Assembly (NCBI GenBank): GCA_037127255.1
Contig: JBANSL010000005.1
Coordinates: forward strand, 3,038,001 to 3,102,000
Direction: 5' to 3'
DNA from: Persicaria tinctoria
Lineage: Eukaryota > Streptophyta > Magnoliopsida > Caryophyllales > Polygonaceae
DNA: 64,000 bases
This document shows, in pieces, positions 23,623 through 34,800 of the stretch (position 1 is its first letter; every line of letters begins with the position of its first letter). The notes under the pieces are model-generated. The model was not told the origin of the DNA. It saw nothing but the letters and a program-made list of their open reading frames with translations, and ran no database searches. Position numbers and translations under genes: made by a program.

Positions 23623-26188
23623 ATGGAGAACGCGCTATTACACGCGCCCCCAATCCCATCTCTCAAACTCAATTCCCGACCCCTTGCTCCTGCAAGCCTT
23701 TACCCTAAATTGCCTCGCTATGGTTTCTTCGGGTTAATCCCTCCTCAAATCCGGGCTGTTCTCTGCCGCTGCTTTGGATTTCGGCTCAAATCCAGGGTCA
23801 CTCCTCAAAAATCTGCCATAAACCCCGTTGTTTTCTGCCTCAACAATGGCTTACGGGTGAAAGTGGGGCTTTTCTTCCCGTGGGTTTGGAGTTCAACAGT
23901 CAGATTCTCAAGAGAGTTGAAGTTGGGTAGGAAGGTTGAAATCCCTATTAGGCGGGATTTCAGAAAGAGAAAGAAGAAACTCCGGAGGTGGTGCTGGCCT
24001 GCTGGGTCGCGGCGGCGCAATCGTCGATTTCTTTGGGGTTGGGGTCGGAAGGGGTGTCTTGTGTGTGCTTGGTTGGTGCGCTGCCGTGTCTCAGAATCAA
24101 CGTGTTACGGTATGTCCCGGGGTTCGGCGTCGGTGTGGTTGCTTCTTCCCGGCTCCTTTCAGACTTGGAGGGAGGGGACTTCCTCTTCCTACTCCACTCT
24201 TGTGGATCTACCGATGCGGTCCAGGTCTATCTATAAAATCTCTTACTTGACTAAGGTTAATTATTTGCTTTGTTGGTTTTGTCTGATTAAAAATAGCACT
24301 CTCTCTGGGTGTCTATACAAACCTGTGAAGGTGGCTTATGCCCCTTCATCCCCCAAATCCCGAAAGGGCCCTCAAAAAATTGTGGATGAACTATCATCTA
24401 AAGGATTTGCTTCCTTTTTAGATGATGTGGTGAATCCCATGCTCTCTCCTTCAAAGGTTGTCCAGCATCTTGGGTCTGAGTTCATTAGTGATCTTGTTGC
24501 TGAACAGGTAAATCTCAAGGTGGTTAGTCCGTTGGATATGGAACTTGTTTGTTTTGTGAAATCAGCTCTCTCCTTTGTTGCTCCGGGCACCTGGAAAATG
24601 GATAAAAATCAGCTACCTACTGATCCCGCAGCTGCTCCCTTTGTTGCTCATGTATCCTCCCACGAGCTGTTTGCGTATGTACTGCTTAGAGTATTTGATC
24701 TACCTTCATTCGGTCCCGACAGGTGCGAGTTGGATTTCATTATACTATATCCGGCAACTCCCGAACTGAAGGGTGGGCAAAACAGGTGGTGTTCACAAGC
24801 TGATTGCTGTGTCTACCAAAGGGTTATATGTAAAGTGATTAATGTCAACAACAGTTCAATCTGTTTCAATCTGTGGATTTGTGACACTGATGTTCCCTTC
24901 TTAGCGCCACCCAAGCTGGTTGGCATGCTGTTGAAACATATTAAGGTACATCATTTTCAACAAATTAATAATTTATTGCTCCAATCTTACCTTGTTTGTT
25001 GGTGGGAATATAGAAATTGGATTCTGCCGTTTGCACATATCAAAATTAACTTTGCTTTAGAGCATCAGCATCCATGGGTTTAACCCTCCCCCATCCCTCC
25101 TATGGGGTAAACCCATGGATGTGGAATAAAACCCATTCCACCAAGGGGAAGGGGCAACCCTAGTGGAATGGGTTAAACCCATCCCCTCCCCATCCCATTT
25201 ATTTTTCTAAAATCAATAAAAGTGTTGTTTTTTTATTTTTTTATTAAGTGGGTTAAGTTTTGATTGGTTAAAATATGTGGTGGGGTATAATTAAAGTTAA
25301 AAAAATAGTAATGGGGTAAACTTATGGATGTGGGATAAAAGTTAAAATTCTTAAAGGATGGGGTAGAGTTAGTGGAGAATGAGGTGTCAAAATATTACGA
25401 AGAGAGAGATGGATGGGGTAACCCTATGAATGCTGATGCTCTTATATCTAACACCTCAACTCTATGTTGGTCAGAATGCATGGTTTGATTGGCTCATTAT
25501 ATATAACTCATTGTATTTAGATCACTTTGCTTTTGGTCTTCCAAAGTGTGTAGGGCTCTGCTATCGGGCTAGTTCTAAGCTTCTTAGCCATGTTCAATAT
25601 GGTTTACAACATCACACTTACCTCCTTTTCAAGGGCTATAATCAAAGCAAGGCTAACCGGTTAGCATATTATATCTATGACCCTTCTTACATCGTCTTAT
25701 GTATATATACTAGAAATGGTGTGTGTGTTAGACCCCTCTGCTGGGCAAGTAACAGTTGGATTTGCTATGAAAACTCGGCTCGATTTTCACTAATTACTGA
25801 GGTTCCTTGGAGCTGCTATGTGCGCCATTGCCGGCACCGGTTTCCACCAGGGAAATGGTCTGCCTTGCTAGGCAACTGTCTTCTTGGCTGGGAATATTCT
25901 GTCTATTTTATGGAAAGCTTATTGCTGAACTTTTGCCTGCAAAGTCTTACCATCTCAAATTATTTTAACAAAGTATTGTGCTGGGTAGGTGGGGGCTGGT
26001 GGCTCACGATTTGGGCACAAATTCGGCAAAGGAAATGGCCCTCTTGGCCATGTTGGGCTTGGTTTAAGGGAACTGTATTTGCCCACATTATAAATCAATT
26101 TAAGAATACTTGCAAACTAAAGTGTAAAAAATACATCGATGGAAGGACTCAAAATCTTAGTCCCTTCATTATCAACGTTGTTTTATGA
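23623..26188 (+). pseudogene. LINE ORF1, unrecognised, interrupted by a MITE
   Basis: Open from ATG 23623 to 25059 (479 codons) and, after the MITE and one TTA copy, from 25445 to the TGA at 26186-26188 (248 codons). Without the MITE the frame is continuous, giving 726 residues. Such a length without stops is very unlikely by chance, so it was coding until the insertion. The protein has a basic Arg/Lys-rich N-terminal half (RKRKKKLRRW, RRRNRR near residues 110-130), a middle part of ordinary composition, and a C-terminal third rich in Trp, Cys and Tyr. I see no DUF4283 or CCHC knuckle, the usual plant L1 ORF1 parts. The stop overlaps the ORF2 start as ATGA, suggesting coupled reinitiation. 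As it stands the protein ends at 25083. Confidence 0.65.
25060..25441. mobile_element. Tourist (PIF/Harbinger-type) MITE in LINE ORF1
   Basis: A 382-bp element with inverted ends GAGCATCAGCATCCATGGG and CCTATGAATGCTGATGCTC, flanked by TTA (25057-25059 and 25442-25444). GAGCATC ends plus a 3-bp TTA duplication are typical of PIF/Harbinger MITEs. It is non-coding, and subterminal GGGGTAAACCCATGG-type motifs occur in both halves. It inserted after the LINE and broke ORF1; its removal restores the frame exactly. Confidence 0.92.
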
Positions 26189-29100
26189 AGATATGCTTCT
26201 GGAATTGTCGCGGTATTGGAAAGCGTACTTTCTGGACAGAAATAGATTCAATGTGTAAAAATGAACACATTCAAATCCTATCGCTAGCAGAAACGAAAGC
26301 GGAAAATATTCCGGACGATAAGTTGTGGAAAAATATTGGGTTTGATGAAGGGGTTTGGTCGCCGTCCATTGGGAGATCGGGCGGCATTGGGGTCATTTGG
26401 AAGACTCACCAGATGCTTAATGTATCAATATCAGTGTCAGTGCACACCCCCCGTATTATTGGACTTAGACTAGAAAGTGTGCAGTGGGGTTTCCCGATTT
26501 TGGCGCTCTTCGTTTATGCTCCACCAAATCTAAATGATAAAGATGCATTCTGGGAAACATTAATAACAATTGTAAACAACTCCCCTATTCCGTGCATGGT
26601 GTTAGGGGACCTGAACGAGATACTATGCAGTGCTGACAAAGTAGGCGGAGCCACTACCCGACCATCAAGATTTTCTCGGTTAATCTCCTTCAAAAACGAT
26701 TGCAACTTGTTTGACTTACCCACGTTTGGAAACCAGTTCACATGGAGAAAGATTGCGGAGGATAACTTCAACACCCACGAAAAAATCGATCGGGTATTAG
26801 TTCACCAACAGATTCTTACGTCTTTCCCAAATATGATAACCCATAACGGAGCATTCTCTTCCTCGGATCACTGTCCAATTTCTATATCAATCGACGATGG
26901 GTCTTCCTTCAAAGCCCCGCCTTTTAAATTTGAGAACGTTTGGCTTTTGAGGAAAGACTTTCGCAATATTGTAAAGCAATCCTGGCGGGCGTCCTGCCCT
27001 GGCTCGGCTATGTTTCAACTACTATTTAAACATAAACTATTGAAAAAAAGGGCAAAAGAATGGAATAAAACCAATTTCGGTAATATCTTCCGCCAACTAA
27101 AGGAGTTAGACTCGGAACTCTTGCTCATCCAGTCCTCGGGATCATCGACAAACTCCCAAATATATCAAACAAAGGAGAAACGCCTAATTTCGAAGCGAGA
27201 AAAGCTAATTCTATTCCAGAAATCATATTGGAGCCAAAGGGCAAAAACGAAACACCTCAAGCTCTCAGATTCAAACACGGCCTACTTCCACCGAGTGGCT
27301 TCGGGTCGGAGATACAGGAAACAAATTCGAAACATAACCTCTTCAAGCGGAACTCTGATTCTGGGCGAGGAAAACGTTAGAAATGAGATAAAAAAGGAAT
27401 TTGAAAACAGATTTAAAAAAGAGTCTATTGATGATGGGCTTATGTCTAACTTCCTGGACCTAATTCATCCTTCCATCTCGACAGATGAAAATAGTTTCCT
27501 TATTGCACTACCATCAAACCTAGAGATTAAGACGGCGGTGTTCAGTCTGGGCAAAAACAAGTCCCCAGGCCCGGATGGTTTTACAGCTGAATTTTATACA
27601 AAATACTGGGAAATAGTCGGAAAATCAGTGATATGTGCGGTCAAGGGTTTTTTCCGCTCTGGGAGAATACTCCGTCAAATAAACCACACTTTTATCTCCC
27701 TGCTTCCAAAGAGGGACAGCCCAACCTCCACCTGTCACTACAGGCCAATCAGTCTATGTTCTAATATATACAAAGTAATCTCCAAAATATTAACTGAAAG
27801 ATTAAAAAAGGTAATCGGGAAACTCATACATCCTTTACAAGGAGCTTTTGTGTCGGACAGGGCGATACAGGATAATGTCCTAATTGCCCATGAAATTTTC
27901 CACTCATACAAAAACCGTAAGGGACGTGAAGGATGGCTGGCAATAAAATTAGACATGGAAAAAGCATACGATAGGGTAGACTTGCACTTCATAAAGAATG
28001 TGCTCCTCAGATTTGGATTTCACGTCACTTTTACTTCATGGATTATGGAGTGTATAACAACCGTTTCTTTCTCTGTACTAGTTAACAACGGCCCTACAGA
28101 ACTATTCTTTCCATCCCGAGGAATACGCCAGGGGGACCCTCTGTCCCCTTTTCTATTCCTGTTGGGTGCTGAGGTACTAGCCCGGAAACTTGCAACTGAA
28201 GCCTGCCTGGATAGACCACAAATTGGCTTTCCGATTGGACAACACGGGCCGCGTATTCCGTTCCTGTCCTTCGCAGACGACATCATTATCTTCTCCAAAG
28301 GAAGCGTGGATGCGGGGTGCAAAGTAAGATCGATAATTGACTCGTATTGCCGGGTGTCGGGGCAGAAGGTGAATTACCATAAATCTAGTTTTCAAGCGTC
28401 ACCAGGGATTCCAAACCGTAGAATCTTTGAATTATGTAACTGCCTCAACATTACAAACGAAAACTCTATAGAAAAGTATCTGGGCTGTCCTATTATTAAT
28501 GGTAGAGTCACCAGCAGTACATTTGAAGATATCGTCTGCAAATCGAAACAACAACTATCAAAGTGGAGGGCCAATGCGCTTTCCCAGCAGGGTCGTGCAA
28601 CACTTATCAATTCTAACCTATCAGCGAAACCTCTGCATGTAATGCAGAATTTCATGCTCCCCGTAGCTATACATAAAGAACTGGACCAAATAAACCGTTC
28701 TTTCTTCTGGAACAAGGATTTACAATATCGGCCGTTAATTAGTTGGGATAGGATTTGCAAACCGAAGCAGCATGGCGGGTTGGGAATTCGCAAATCTGGC
28801 GATATGAATGTCGCTCTTCAGATGAAACTTTTGTGGAAAATACTGGCTGAACCGAACAATATCTGGGTAACATTAATCAGACATAAATACCTACGTTCTA
28901 CTAGTATTTTTGAGTACAAACGATCGGGAGCCAGCTCTTGGCAATGGGCTAAGCTTGCTAACTTAATTGACACTTTTAAAACAGGCCTTATTTGGTCGGT
29001 AGGAAACGGACGCTCAATAAAATTCTGGACCGATAATTGGATCTCTACCTACTCTTTAGAGTCTCGGGTGGGTAATATCCAGGGATACGATCGGAATGAG

Positions 29101-30057
29101 ACCGTTAGTGACTATATTATGGGGGGGAAATGGTGGTGTGAAAAGCTGCAGAAGGTACTACCAAACAACATTGTAAAAGAAATTTTAGACATTCCTATTC
29201 CGGAATCAAATCTACAAGACCGCCTATACTGGTGGCCAGATAGGGAAGGATGGTTTACTACAGCCAGTGCCTACAAACTGATAACAGCACAATCCTCAGC
29301 TCCGACCGATACGAACGCTTGGATATGGAAAATTGATGTTCCCCCTAAGGTGAAGAATTTCCTATGGAAGATTGCACAAAATGGACTGCCCACTGCTGTG
29401 CGCCTATCGTGCAGGGGGTCGGCCGTCCCAACTACTTGTTCACTATGCAATACGGCTCCCGAGGACGAGGCTCACCTGTTCCTGGAATGCCCTTTCATAC
29501 GGAAAATATACCGACTTCCGAGTCAAGAACAAACAACAATTACAAGAATGATCATCCAGTCCCGGGATTTCAGACCCATTCTATCTAGCCTTGGAACCAG
29601 CTTAACGACTGCCGCTCTGACTGATCTATCCTTCGCTTGGTGGACTACCTGGTACATCAGGAATCAAACCTTGTTTCAACAAGCAACAATCCCCCAGCAC
29701 CAAACAGCCGTCCATCTGGTCAGATCACACATAGATAACTGGAAGAGAACATCCGTGATCGACGGTGAGGGTGATGACGATATGCATCCCTCCTCAAGAG
29801 TCTATCCAAGAAAGACCGACAAACAACGTCCAATTAAATGGCGCAAGCCGCCGTTAAGGTGGTTCAAACTTAATTTTGATGGTTCGTCTTTAGCCAACGG
29901 TGACAGTACGGCAGGTATCATTATCAGGGACTGGGATGGCTGCCCTGTCACCATCGAGCACAAATTACTAGGAAAACAGCAAGCCATCAGGGCAGAAGCC
30001 CTCGCATGCCCTCGCACTCAAACTGGGAATCCAGAAGGTATTACAACTGCACATTGA
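26185..30057 (+). CDS. LINE ORF2: endonuclease, reverse transcriptase, zinc finger, RNase H (3' frameshift)
   Basis: 1,290 codons. It starts MKICFWNCRGIGKRTFW, the standard start of plant L1 ORF2, so the ATG overlapping the ORF1 stop is well chosen. An AP-type endonuclease occupies residues 1-235 (N7-C-R-G, LAETKAE, VLGDLNEI, SSDHCPI). The reverse transcriptase spans about 450-730: NKSPGPDGF, RPISLCSNIYKVISKIL, LDMEKAYDRVD, IRQGDPLSPFLFLLG, and the catalytic FADD box (LSFADDIIIFS). Next come YLGCPI and QQGRATLIN. The zf-RVT domain (about 1015-1110) has CSLC and HLFLEC. RNase H begins at LNFDGSSLANG with the second acidic residue in RAEALA. A frame change near 30006 shifts the remaining RNase H to the frame of 30008-30319. 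The polymerase core appears intact. Confidence 0.93.
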   Translation: MKICFWNCRGIGKRTFWTEIDSMCKNEHIQILSLAETKAENIPDDKLWKNIGFDEGVWSPSIGRSGGIGVIWKTHQMLNVSISVSVHTPRIIGLRLESVQWGFPILALFVYAPPNLNDKDAFWETLITIVNNSPIPCMVLGDLNEILCSADKVGGATTRPSRFSRLISFKNDCNLFDLPTFGNQFTWRKIAEDNFNTHEKIDRVLVHQQILTSFPNMITHNGAFSSSDHCPISISIDDGSSFKAPPFKFENVWLLRKDFRNIVKQSWRASCPGSAMFQLLFKHKLLKKRAKEWNKTNFGNIFRQLKELDSELLLIQSSGSSTNSQIYQTKEKRLISKREKLILFQKSYWSQRAKTKHLKLSDSNTAYFHRVASGRRYRKQIRNITSSSGTLILGEENVRNEIKKEFENRFKKESIDDGLMSNFLDLIHPSISTDENSFLIALPSNLEIKTAVFSLGKNKSPGPDGFTAEFYTKYWEIVGKSVICAVKGFFRSGRILRQINHTFISLLPKRDSPTSTCHYRPISLCSNIYKVISKILTERLKKVIGKLIHPLQGAFVSDRAIQDNVLIAHEIFHSYKNRKGREGWLAIKLDMEKAYDRVDLHFIKNVLLRFGFHVTFTSWIMECITTVSFSVLVNNGPTELFFPSRGIRQGDPLSPFLFLLGAEVLARKLATEACLDRPQIGFPIGQHGPRIPFLSFADDIIIFSKGSVDAGCKVRSIIDSYCRVSGQKVNYHKSSFQASPGIPNRRIFELCNCLNITNENSIEKYLGCPIINGRVTSSTFEDIVCKSKQQLSKWRANALSQQGRATLINSNLSAKPLHVMQNFMLPVAIHKELDQINRSFFWNKDLQYRPLISWDRICKPKQHGGLGIRKSGDMNVALQMKLLWKILAEPNNIWVTLIRHKYLRSTSIFEYKRSGASSWQWAKLANLIDTFKTGLIWSVGNGRSIKFWTDNWISTYSLESRVGNIQGYDRNETVSDYIMGGKWWCEKLQKVLPNNIVKEILDIPIPESNLQDRLYWWPDREGWFTTASAYKLITAQSSAPTDTNAWIWKIDVPPKVKNFLWKIAQNGLPTAVRLSCRGSAVPTTCSLCNTAPEDEAHLFLECPFIRKIYRLPSQEQTTITRMIIQSRDFRPILSSLGTSLTTAALTDLSFAWWTTWYIRNQTLFQQATIPQHQTAVHLVRSHIDNWKRTSVIDGEGDDDMHPSSRVYPRKTDKQRPIKWRKPPLRWFKLNFDGSSLANGDSTAGIIIRDWDGCPVTIEHKLLGKQQAIRAEALACPRTQTGNPEGITTAH

Positions 30058-30319
30058 AAGATTCCAGGTTGAAGGTGACTGCAAAATAATTATGGACTAT
30101 CTAAACAAGACGGCTAAATGTCCTTGGGAGATTGAACTAATCCTCTCCGATATTCAAGTCATGTTGTCGACTGTAAAAGAAGTAGGTTACTTTCATGTAC
30201 CTCGTATGGGCAATAGAGTGGCTGATAAGGTTGCACACCTTAGCCACTCTGCCCGAGGTAATGATATTTACAACAATCCAGGTCTTATGGACCTCATCCG
30301 CAAGGATGCTGCCGGGTAG
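30008..30319 (+). pseudogene. LINE ORF2 RNase H C-terminus, out of frame
   Basis: Continuation of the RNase H domain in the frame one base later: ALALKLGIQKVLQLHIERF, then VEGDCKIIM (third catalytic Asp) and NRVADKVAH (last catalytic Asp), ending at TAG 30317-30319. Together with the part upstream it gives all four D-E-D-D positions. A one-base indel around 30004-30008 separates the two parts, or a programmed shift could join them; a plain mutation is more likely because there is no obvious slippery heptamer. Confidence 0.85.
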
Positions 30320-30371
30320 GGCTTGCCCACCCGAATCTTTTCCTAATCAAAAAAAAAAAAAAAAAAAAAAA
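30313..30371 (+). terminator. LINE 3' stem-loop, 16-nt motif and poly(A)
   Basis: CGGGT-A-GGGC-TT-GCCC-ACCCG (30313-30333) forms a 9-bp stem with one bulged A; the ORF2 TAG lies inside it. It is followed by CGAATCTTTTCCTAAT (30332-30347) and then poly(A). The same hairpin-plus-motif arrangement precedes the tail of the reverse-strand element at 16.6 kb. In the LINE field such ends serve as the template recognised for target-primed reverse transcription; that role is inferred. Confidence 0.65.
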
Positions 30372-30386
30372 CAAGGGCTGTAGTAC

Positions 30387-31054
30387 TCGACAAAAGCAAA
30401 GAGAGCACTTGATCGAGGTATATAAATCAGTACTCGACACTACTCGATGTGACTTTTCAGGACCTGTTTTGACAAGAGAATACTCAATATAGAAGGAGAG
30501 TAATCGACAGTCGACACAATGGCAAATACAAGCAAATAATGCCAGACCTTGCAAGCTTTCTCACTTCCGATTCTCTTTCCCCGATTCCTTGCCCCAATCA
30601 CTTCAAGCCCCTCCCCGGCCGATTCAGTTCTGATTCTTCAATGCTTTCTCTTCGGCGAGCAGCGCCGGTGACCGAGACGAAGATGGGGAGGTGGCTGACA
30701 CTTTTGCTTGTGCACATATTCTCTTTCTCATAGATTTTCTCCTCGCTCTAGATGTAAACCGTAAGCCCTAGGTCCGAACACTTTCGTGTTTGTGGATTTT
30801 GTGATGTTTTGTTAAATTGCAAATTTATTTTAGTTTTGAGTTTGAATTGATCGAGCTAGTAGTGGATTGATTTAGCTTTGGCGAATTGAAGCTGTTCAAT
30901 TTCGTTTGGTCCTGTTCTTCCAATGCATCCATTAGGTTGGAATGTTGGATAGTGTATTTTTACCCAAGGCCTTTGAAATTTACACTCAGTACTTAATTAC
31001 TAGAAGAATATATTTGAAATCTTAATTATTATGCTGGATTTTTCTAGGGTACTA
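30387..31054. other. Flank of LINE; no gene resolved
   Basis: The first 150 bp continue the pre-insertion repeat sequence (TCGACAAAAGC...). From about 30555 to 30735 there is a CT-rich stretch with a 64-codon open frame ending in a hydrophobic MGRWLTLLLVHIFSF segment. It could be a 5' exon of the phosphatase pseudogene that follows, but it has no recognisable domain. Confidence 0.35.
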
Positions 31055-31690
31055 TCTTAGTTAGCATGTCACTGCACCAAACGAGCTTTTGCTTCGTTTA
31101 TAGCCATCTGATTTCCAGCCAGAAAGAAGGGGACGAGTTAAGAAGGAACTCAGATGGCATGAAGATCCTCTGGAAGATGAGGTTTCCAAGGGTTCGTAGG
31201 ATGGATGATGACAACAGTCCTCAAACAATTCTTGATCATGAGTAAGTGGCCTCCTTTGAAATTTAGTGGATAGTATTGTTATTAATTGAGCTACTGTCAA
31301 AGTAATTCTAACCGTGAATCTTGTCACAGTCGAATTATATGTCTTAGAGATTTGAACTATCGAATTGCACTATCTTACCGGTCTGCGAAAGCTCTGGTGG
31401 AGATGCAAAACTGGAGATCGCTTCTAGAGAATGACGAGGCAAGTAAAAAAAGATGTTATCTCTTGGGTCAGTGCTTGATTATATATGCATATATGCTGAT
31501 GAATTCTTGAGCGTAATTAAATATATTTACTTAATTGTTGGCATTTGATCGATCAGCTAAGGATAGAGCAAAGGCACGGGCACATCCTTACTGGGTGGAA
31601 TGAAGCAATAATTTATTTCCCTCCCACCTACAAATAACTGAACAACTCAGACAGATATGCTGGTGATTCTAGGCATCCAGAGCTCCTGCT
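31055..31690 (+). pseudogene. Inositol polyphosphate 5-phosphatase fragment, three exons
   Basis: Exon pieces of a plant type I 5-phosphatase, which removes the 5-phosphate of inositol phosphates and phosphoinositides. Exon about 31055-31241 encodes SMSLHQTSFCFVYSHL, QKEGDELRRNSD and FPRV...SPQTILDH. Exon 31330-31438 encodes RIICLRDLNYRIALSYRSAK. Exon from 31557 encodes LRIEQRHGHILTGWNE and IYFPPTYK. The family motif W-x-G-D-x-N-Y-R is changed to C-x-R-D-x-N-Y-R, the donor after 31438 is GC instead of GT, and a TAA follows PPTYK, with out-of-frame NNSDRYAGD behind it. The N-terminal part and the C-terminal catalytic end (PAWCDRI region) are absent. It joins directly to a VPS18 pseudogene. Confidence 0.85.
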
Positions 31691-31864
31691 TGGTAAACAT
31701 ATATATTTTAAATCTTATTCTAGGAAATATTAAGATAAAAATCCAGAACTCTTGCATTCATCCTCCAGTGTTGTAATCCTGCTGTCAACAAGGAATTCAC
31801 TCTTGGAAACTTCTTCAAAACCTTCCATTTGCAGGCTGTTGGCCAATGAGAATACGGGAGATGA

Positions 31865-34800
31865 AAATTACATTGATAGTTCACAGGATGGAGATGAAAA
31901 TTTTGTGGAGAACAAGGCTCTTTTGGACTATTCAAAGTTATCTGAAGGCGGTGAACTGGTTAAACCTAGTTCTCTCGCTGGTTCAGAATTTCACTTCTTG
32001 CTTCTCATAGGCAACAAGGTTAAGGTATGCTATAAGATCCTAATGTGACATAACTTTCAAAGACTTCTGTACACGAATTATCTAATGGTGAATGACAGAA
32101 CGAGTATCCATGAGTACCCTAGAGATTAAAATGCTTCTCATGAAGCATAGACCTCCAATTATAATAAAAAATGATTGAATTACCAAAGAATTGACGTCTA
32201 AACTATTTTTGAATTAACCATTGCTCTGTATTGTAACTCCATCTACTAAAAAGTAATTTTTTGGGCTGTAGGTTGTTAACAAGATCAGTGAGCAAATAAA
32301 AGAGGAACTTCATTTTGACCTTTCCTCAGATTCAGGCGCTGGGGGTATTCTAGGGTTATGCAGTGATGCATCTGCTGGGCTTTTTTATGCGTATGATCAG
32401 AACTCTTATCTTTCAGGCACTTTCAGTTTTCTTGTATTCATGCTTATTAGATACTATGTTCAAAATTCTGAGTCCAATGTTCTGTCAAGTTCCATTACAT
32501 CATTAATTGATCCTCTTACCTTTCCAGGTTTCTGTGAATGATGAAGGCCGAGATATGTGGAAAGTTTATCTAGACATGAAGGATTATGCTGCAGCTTTGG
32601 TTAATTGTCGCAATGCTTTTCAGAGAGATGAAGTTTATTTGGCACAGGTTACATAGTTTGCTTTTACTGGAAGTAAAAGATGATTATTTAGTTGTGAACT
32701 TTGTAGTAGTCATCATTGACCAATGTCATAAACTCTGTTTTCCTAGTTTATAAGCATATTACATTTATCATGTATTGTTTTAATGCAGGCTGAATCAGCT
32801 TTCTCCGCCAAAGACTTCAATAGAGCTGCTTCTTTCTATGCAAAGGTGAAAACTATGTTACTGAAGCACTTTTTCCAATAAACATACTCGAAATTTGTTT
32901 TATACATTTGAGAAAATCCTGTCCTGCTTGTAGAGCAATGTGGCCAATGCCCATTCTCTTGTTGTAAAGTTGGTAGTTGGTAGTTGAAGATGTGAATTGA
33001 GTTTGGCTTTTGATACTGATCAATGGCCATGTAGCTTTGATTGGCTATGCAACAAACTTGTGAGCTTCATAGTGCAGCTTGCTTTTAACTTTGTGATTTG
33101 TGCTATGGATATGGAGATAATCCAACGTCAATATGGAAAAGGGATGGAAAAAGGGCAGGGCAAGTAGTTAAAGCTAATTTGTGTTATCTCTTGTTTTTAA
33201 CAAGTATTGTAAAATAGAAGTACTGTATTGTTCACCTTTTTTGAGCCTGTGGAAATATTTCACACAAAATTACAGATACAGTCCATTTGTGATCTCACAT
33301 GAAGAAATCCATTACAATGCTATCAGTTTGAGCTGTTTTCCATTTGTTATTGACTGATTGATGTTATTCTTTGGCAGATTAACTATATTTTGTCATTTGA
33401 GGAGATCACCTTGAAGTTTATTAGCATCAATGAGCAGGTAATTTATTGGTTTACATTCTTAGTTGCCAATGTTGGTAGTGCATTTGATCTGGAATTGTCC
33501 AGGGAACATTTCCATATCCAATAAAAATAAATATTTCTGATGTTTGGCCCACAAAACTCATGGCTTTTGTTGATTTATGGAAATGTGCACCATAATTTGA
33601 TCTGACATTACAACATTACATCTCCTGTAACTATATTCTCTGGGTCCCACGTTAAGGAGTTTTATTTTTGCTCTCTTGTAGGATGCTTTGAGGGCGTTTT
33701 TGTTGTGGAAACTTGACAATCTGTCAAAGGATGATAAATGCCAGATTACAATGATTTCAACATGGACAACTGAGCTATATTTGGACAAGGTTTGCTCACA
33801 TGTTTTCTTTATCCATTGATCTGCACTGTATTTTCTACTTTGTTATTAAATTATTTTCTTCCACTTCCTTTCTCTTTGTTGGAACAGTTGCACTGTCATG
33901 GATTCTGTAAGCACAGTTGTATTATGTGTCAACCCAGATAGAGATCTGTCTCTATATGTCCATAATTTTATTTTTATCTGCTAGTGTTGATGTTGGTCCA
34001 GTGATTAAGAATTAAGTTTACCTATGAGAGAATGTAAGAAAGTCAGCATTTTTGATACGGAGTATCATTTTATAGCATTCTTTGTATTTTCAGATTAATA
34101 GACTACTCTTGGAAGATGATGCTGCTCTACAGGATCGTAACTCAGATTATCAGTCAATTGTTAGAGAATTCCGCGCCTTCTTAAGTGATTCCAAGGATGT
34201 ATTGGGGGTGAGGCAACCACTATGAAGTTATTGGAGAGGTATGTTTTTCCATGTATCCTGGATTTCAGAACACTACTAACTAGATATAACAAATTCTAGC
34301 TAGCCCATTTAAATTCAGGCTATTCTGTCAGTTGGCTTTCGTTACCAAATTCTAGTTGTCCCTACTGAAGATCATCACTCTCCTCTCAGGCTCACTATAC
34401 TCATACATAATTTGATGTGTTCAAAAGTTTTAAATGTGTTCTTACAACCTATATAAATGATGAGCTTCCACTGGGCATGAATTTATGCTAATTTTTGCTG
34501 ATAATTCTGTCCTGCGTTTTTTTTTTGTTTGATCATTGATTACTGAAGATCTACACGAATATGAAAAGATTTATTTGGTATGACTTTTTTCGCTGATTTT
34601 TCAGCACAGCTCTTTACATTCCTTTTACTTATCATTTAATAGTTCAAGTTTCTCATATATCATTCCACTATTCCTTTCCTGTTTACATGCTTGCACTTGG
34701 TTGTTTGTGGCAACATTTTATTGTCCGAATCTTGCCCTTGAAAATTCCTGCAGCTATGGTCGTGCTGATGACTTAGTCTTTTTTGCAAGCTTGAAGGGGC

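Larger units (their letters stand above)
23598..30371 (+). mobile_element. L1-type LINE, nearly full length, 6.77 kb
   Basis: Bounded by a 15-bp target duplication CAAGGGCTGTAGTAC (23583-23597 and 30372-30386) with a 3' poly(A) of about 22-24 nt. Two large frames occur in the + direction: ORF1 from 23623, overlapping ORF2 at 26185-26188, and ORF2 with endonuclease, reverse transcriptase, zinc finger and RNase H. The only lesions found are the Tourist-type MITE in ORF1 (25060-25441) and a one-base frame change near 30006. The perfect target duplication and open frames point to a fairly recent insertion into older gypsy-like sequence. Confidence 0.93.

Noticed and set aside
28020..28793. Reverse-strand frames of 72-133 codons inside LINE ORF2
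   Set aside because: The forward strand here is the conserved reverse transcriptase; the reverse frames have no recognisable motifs.
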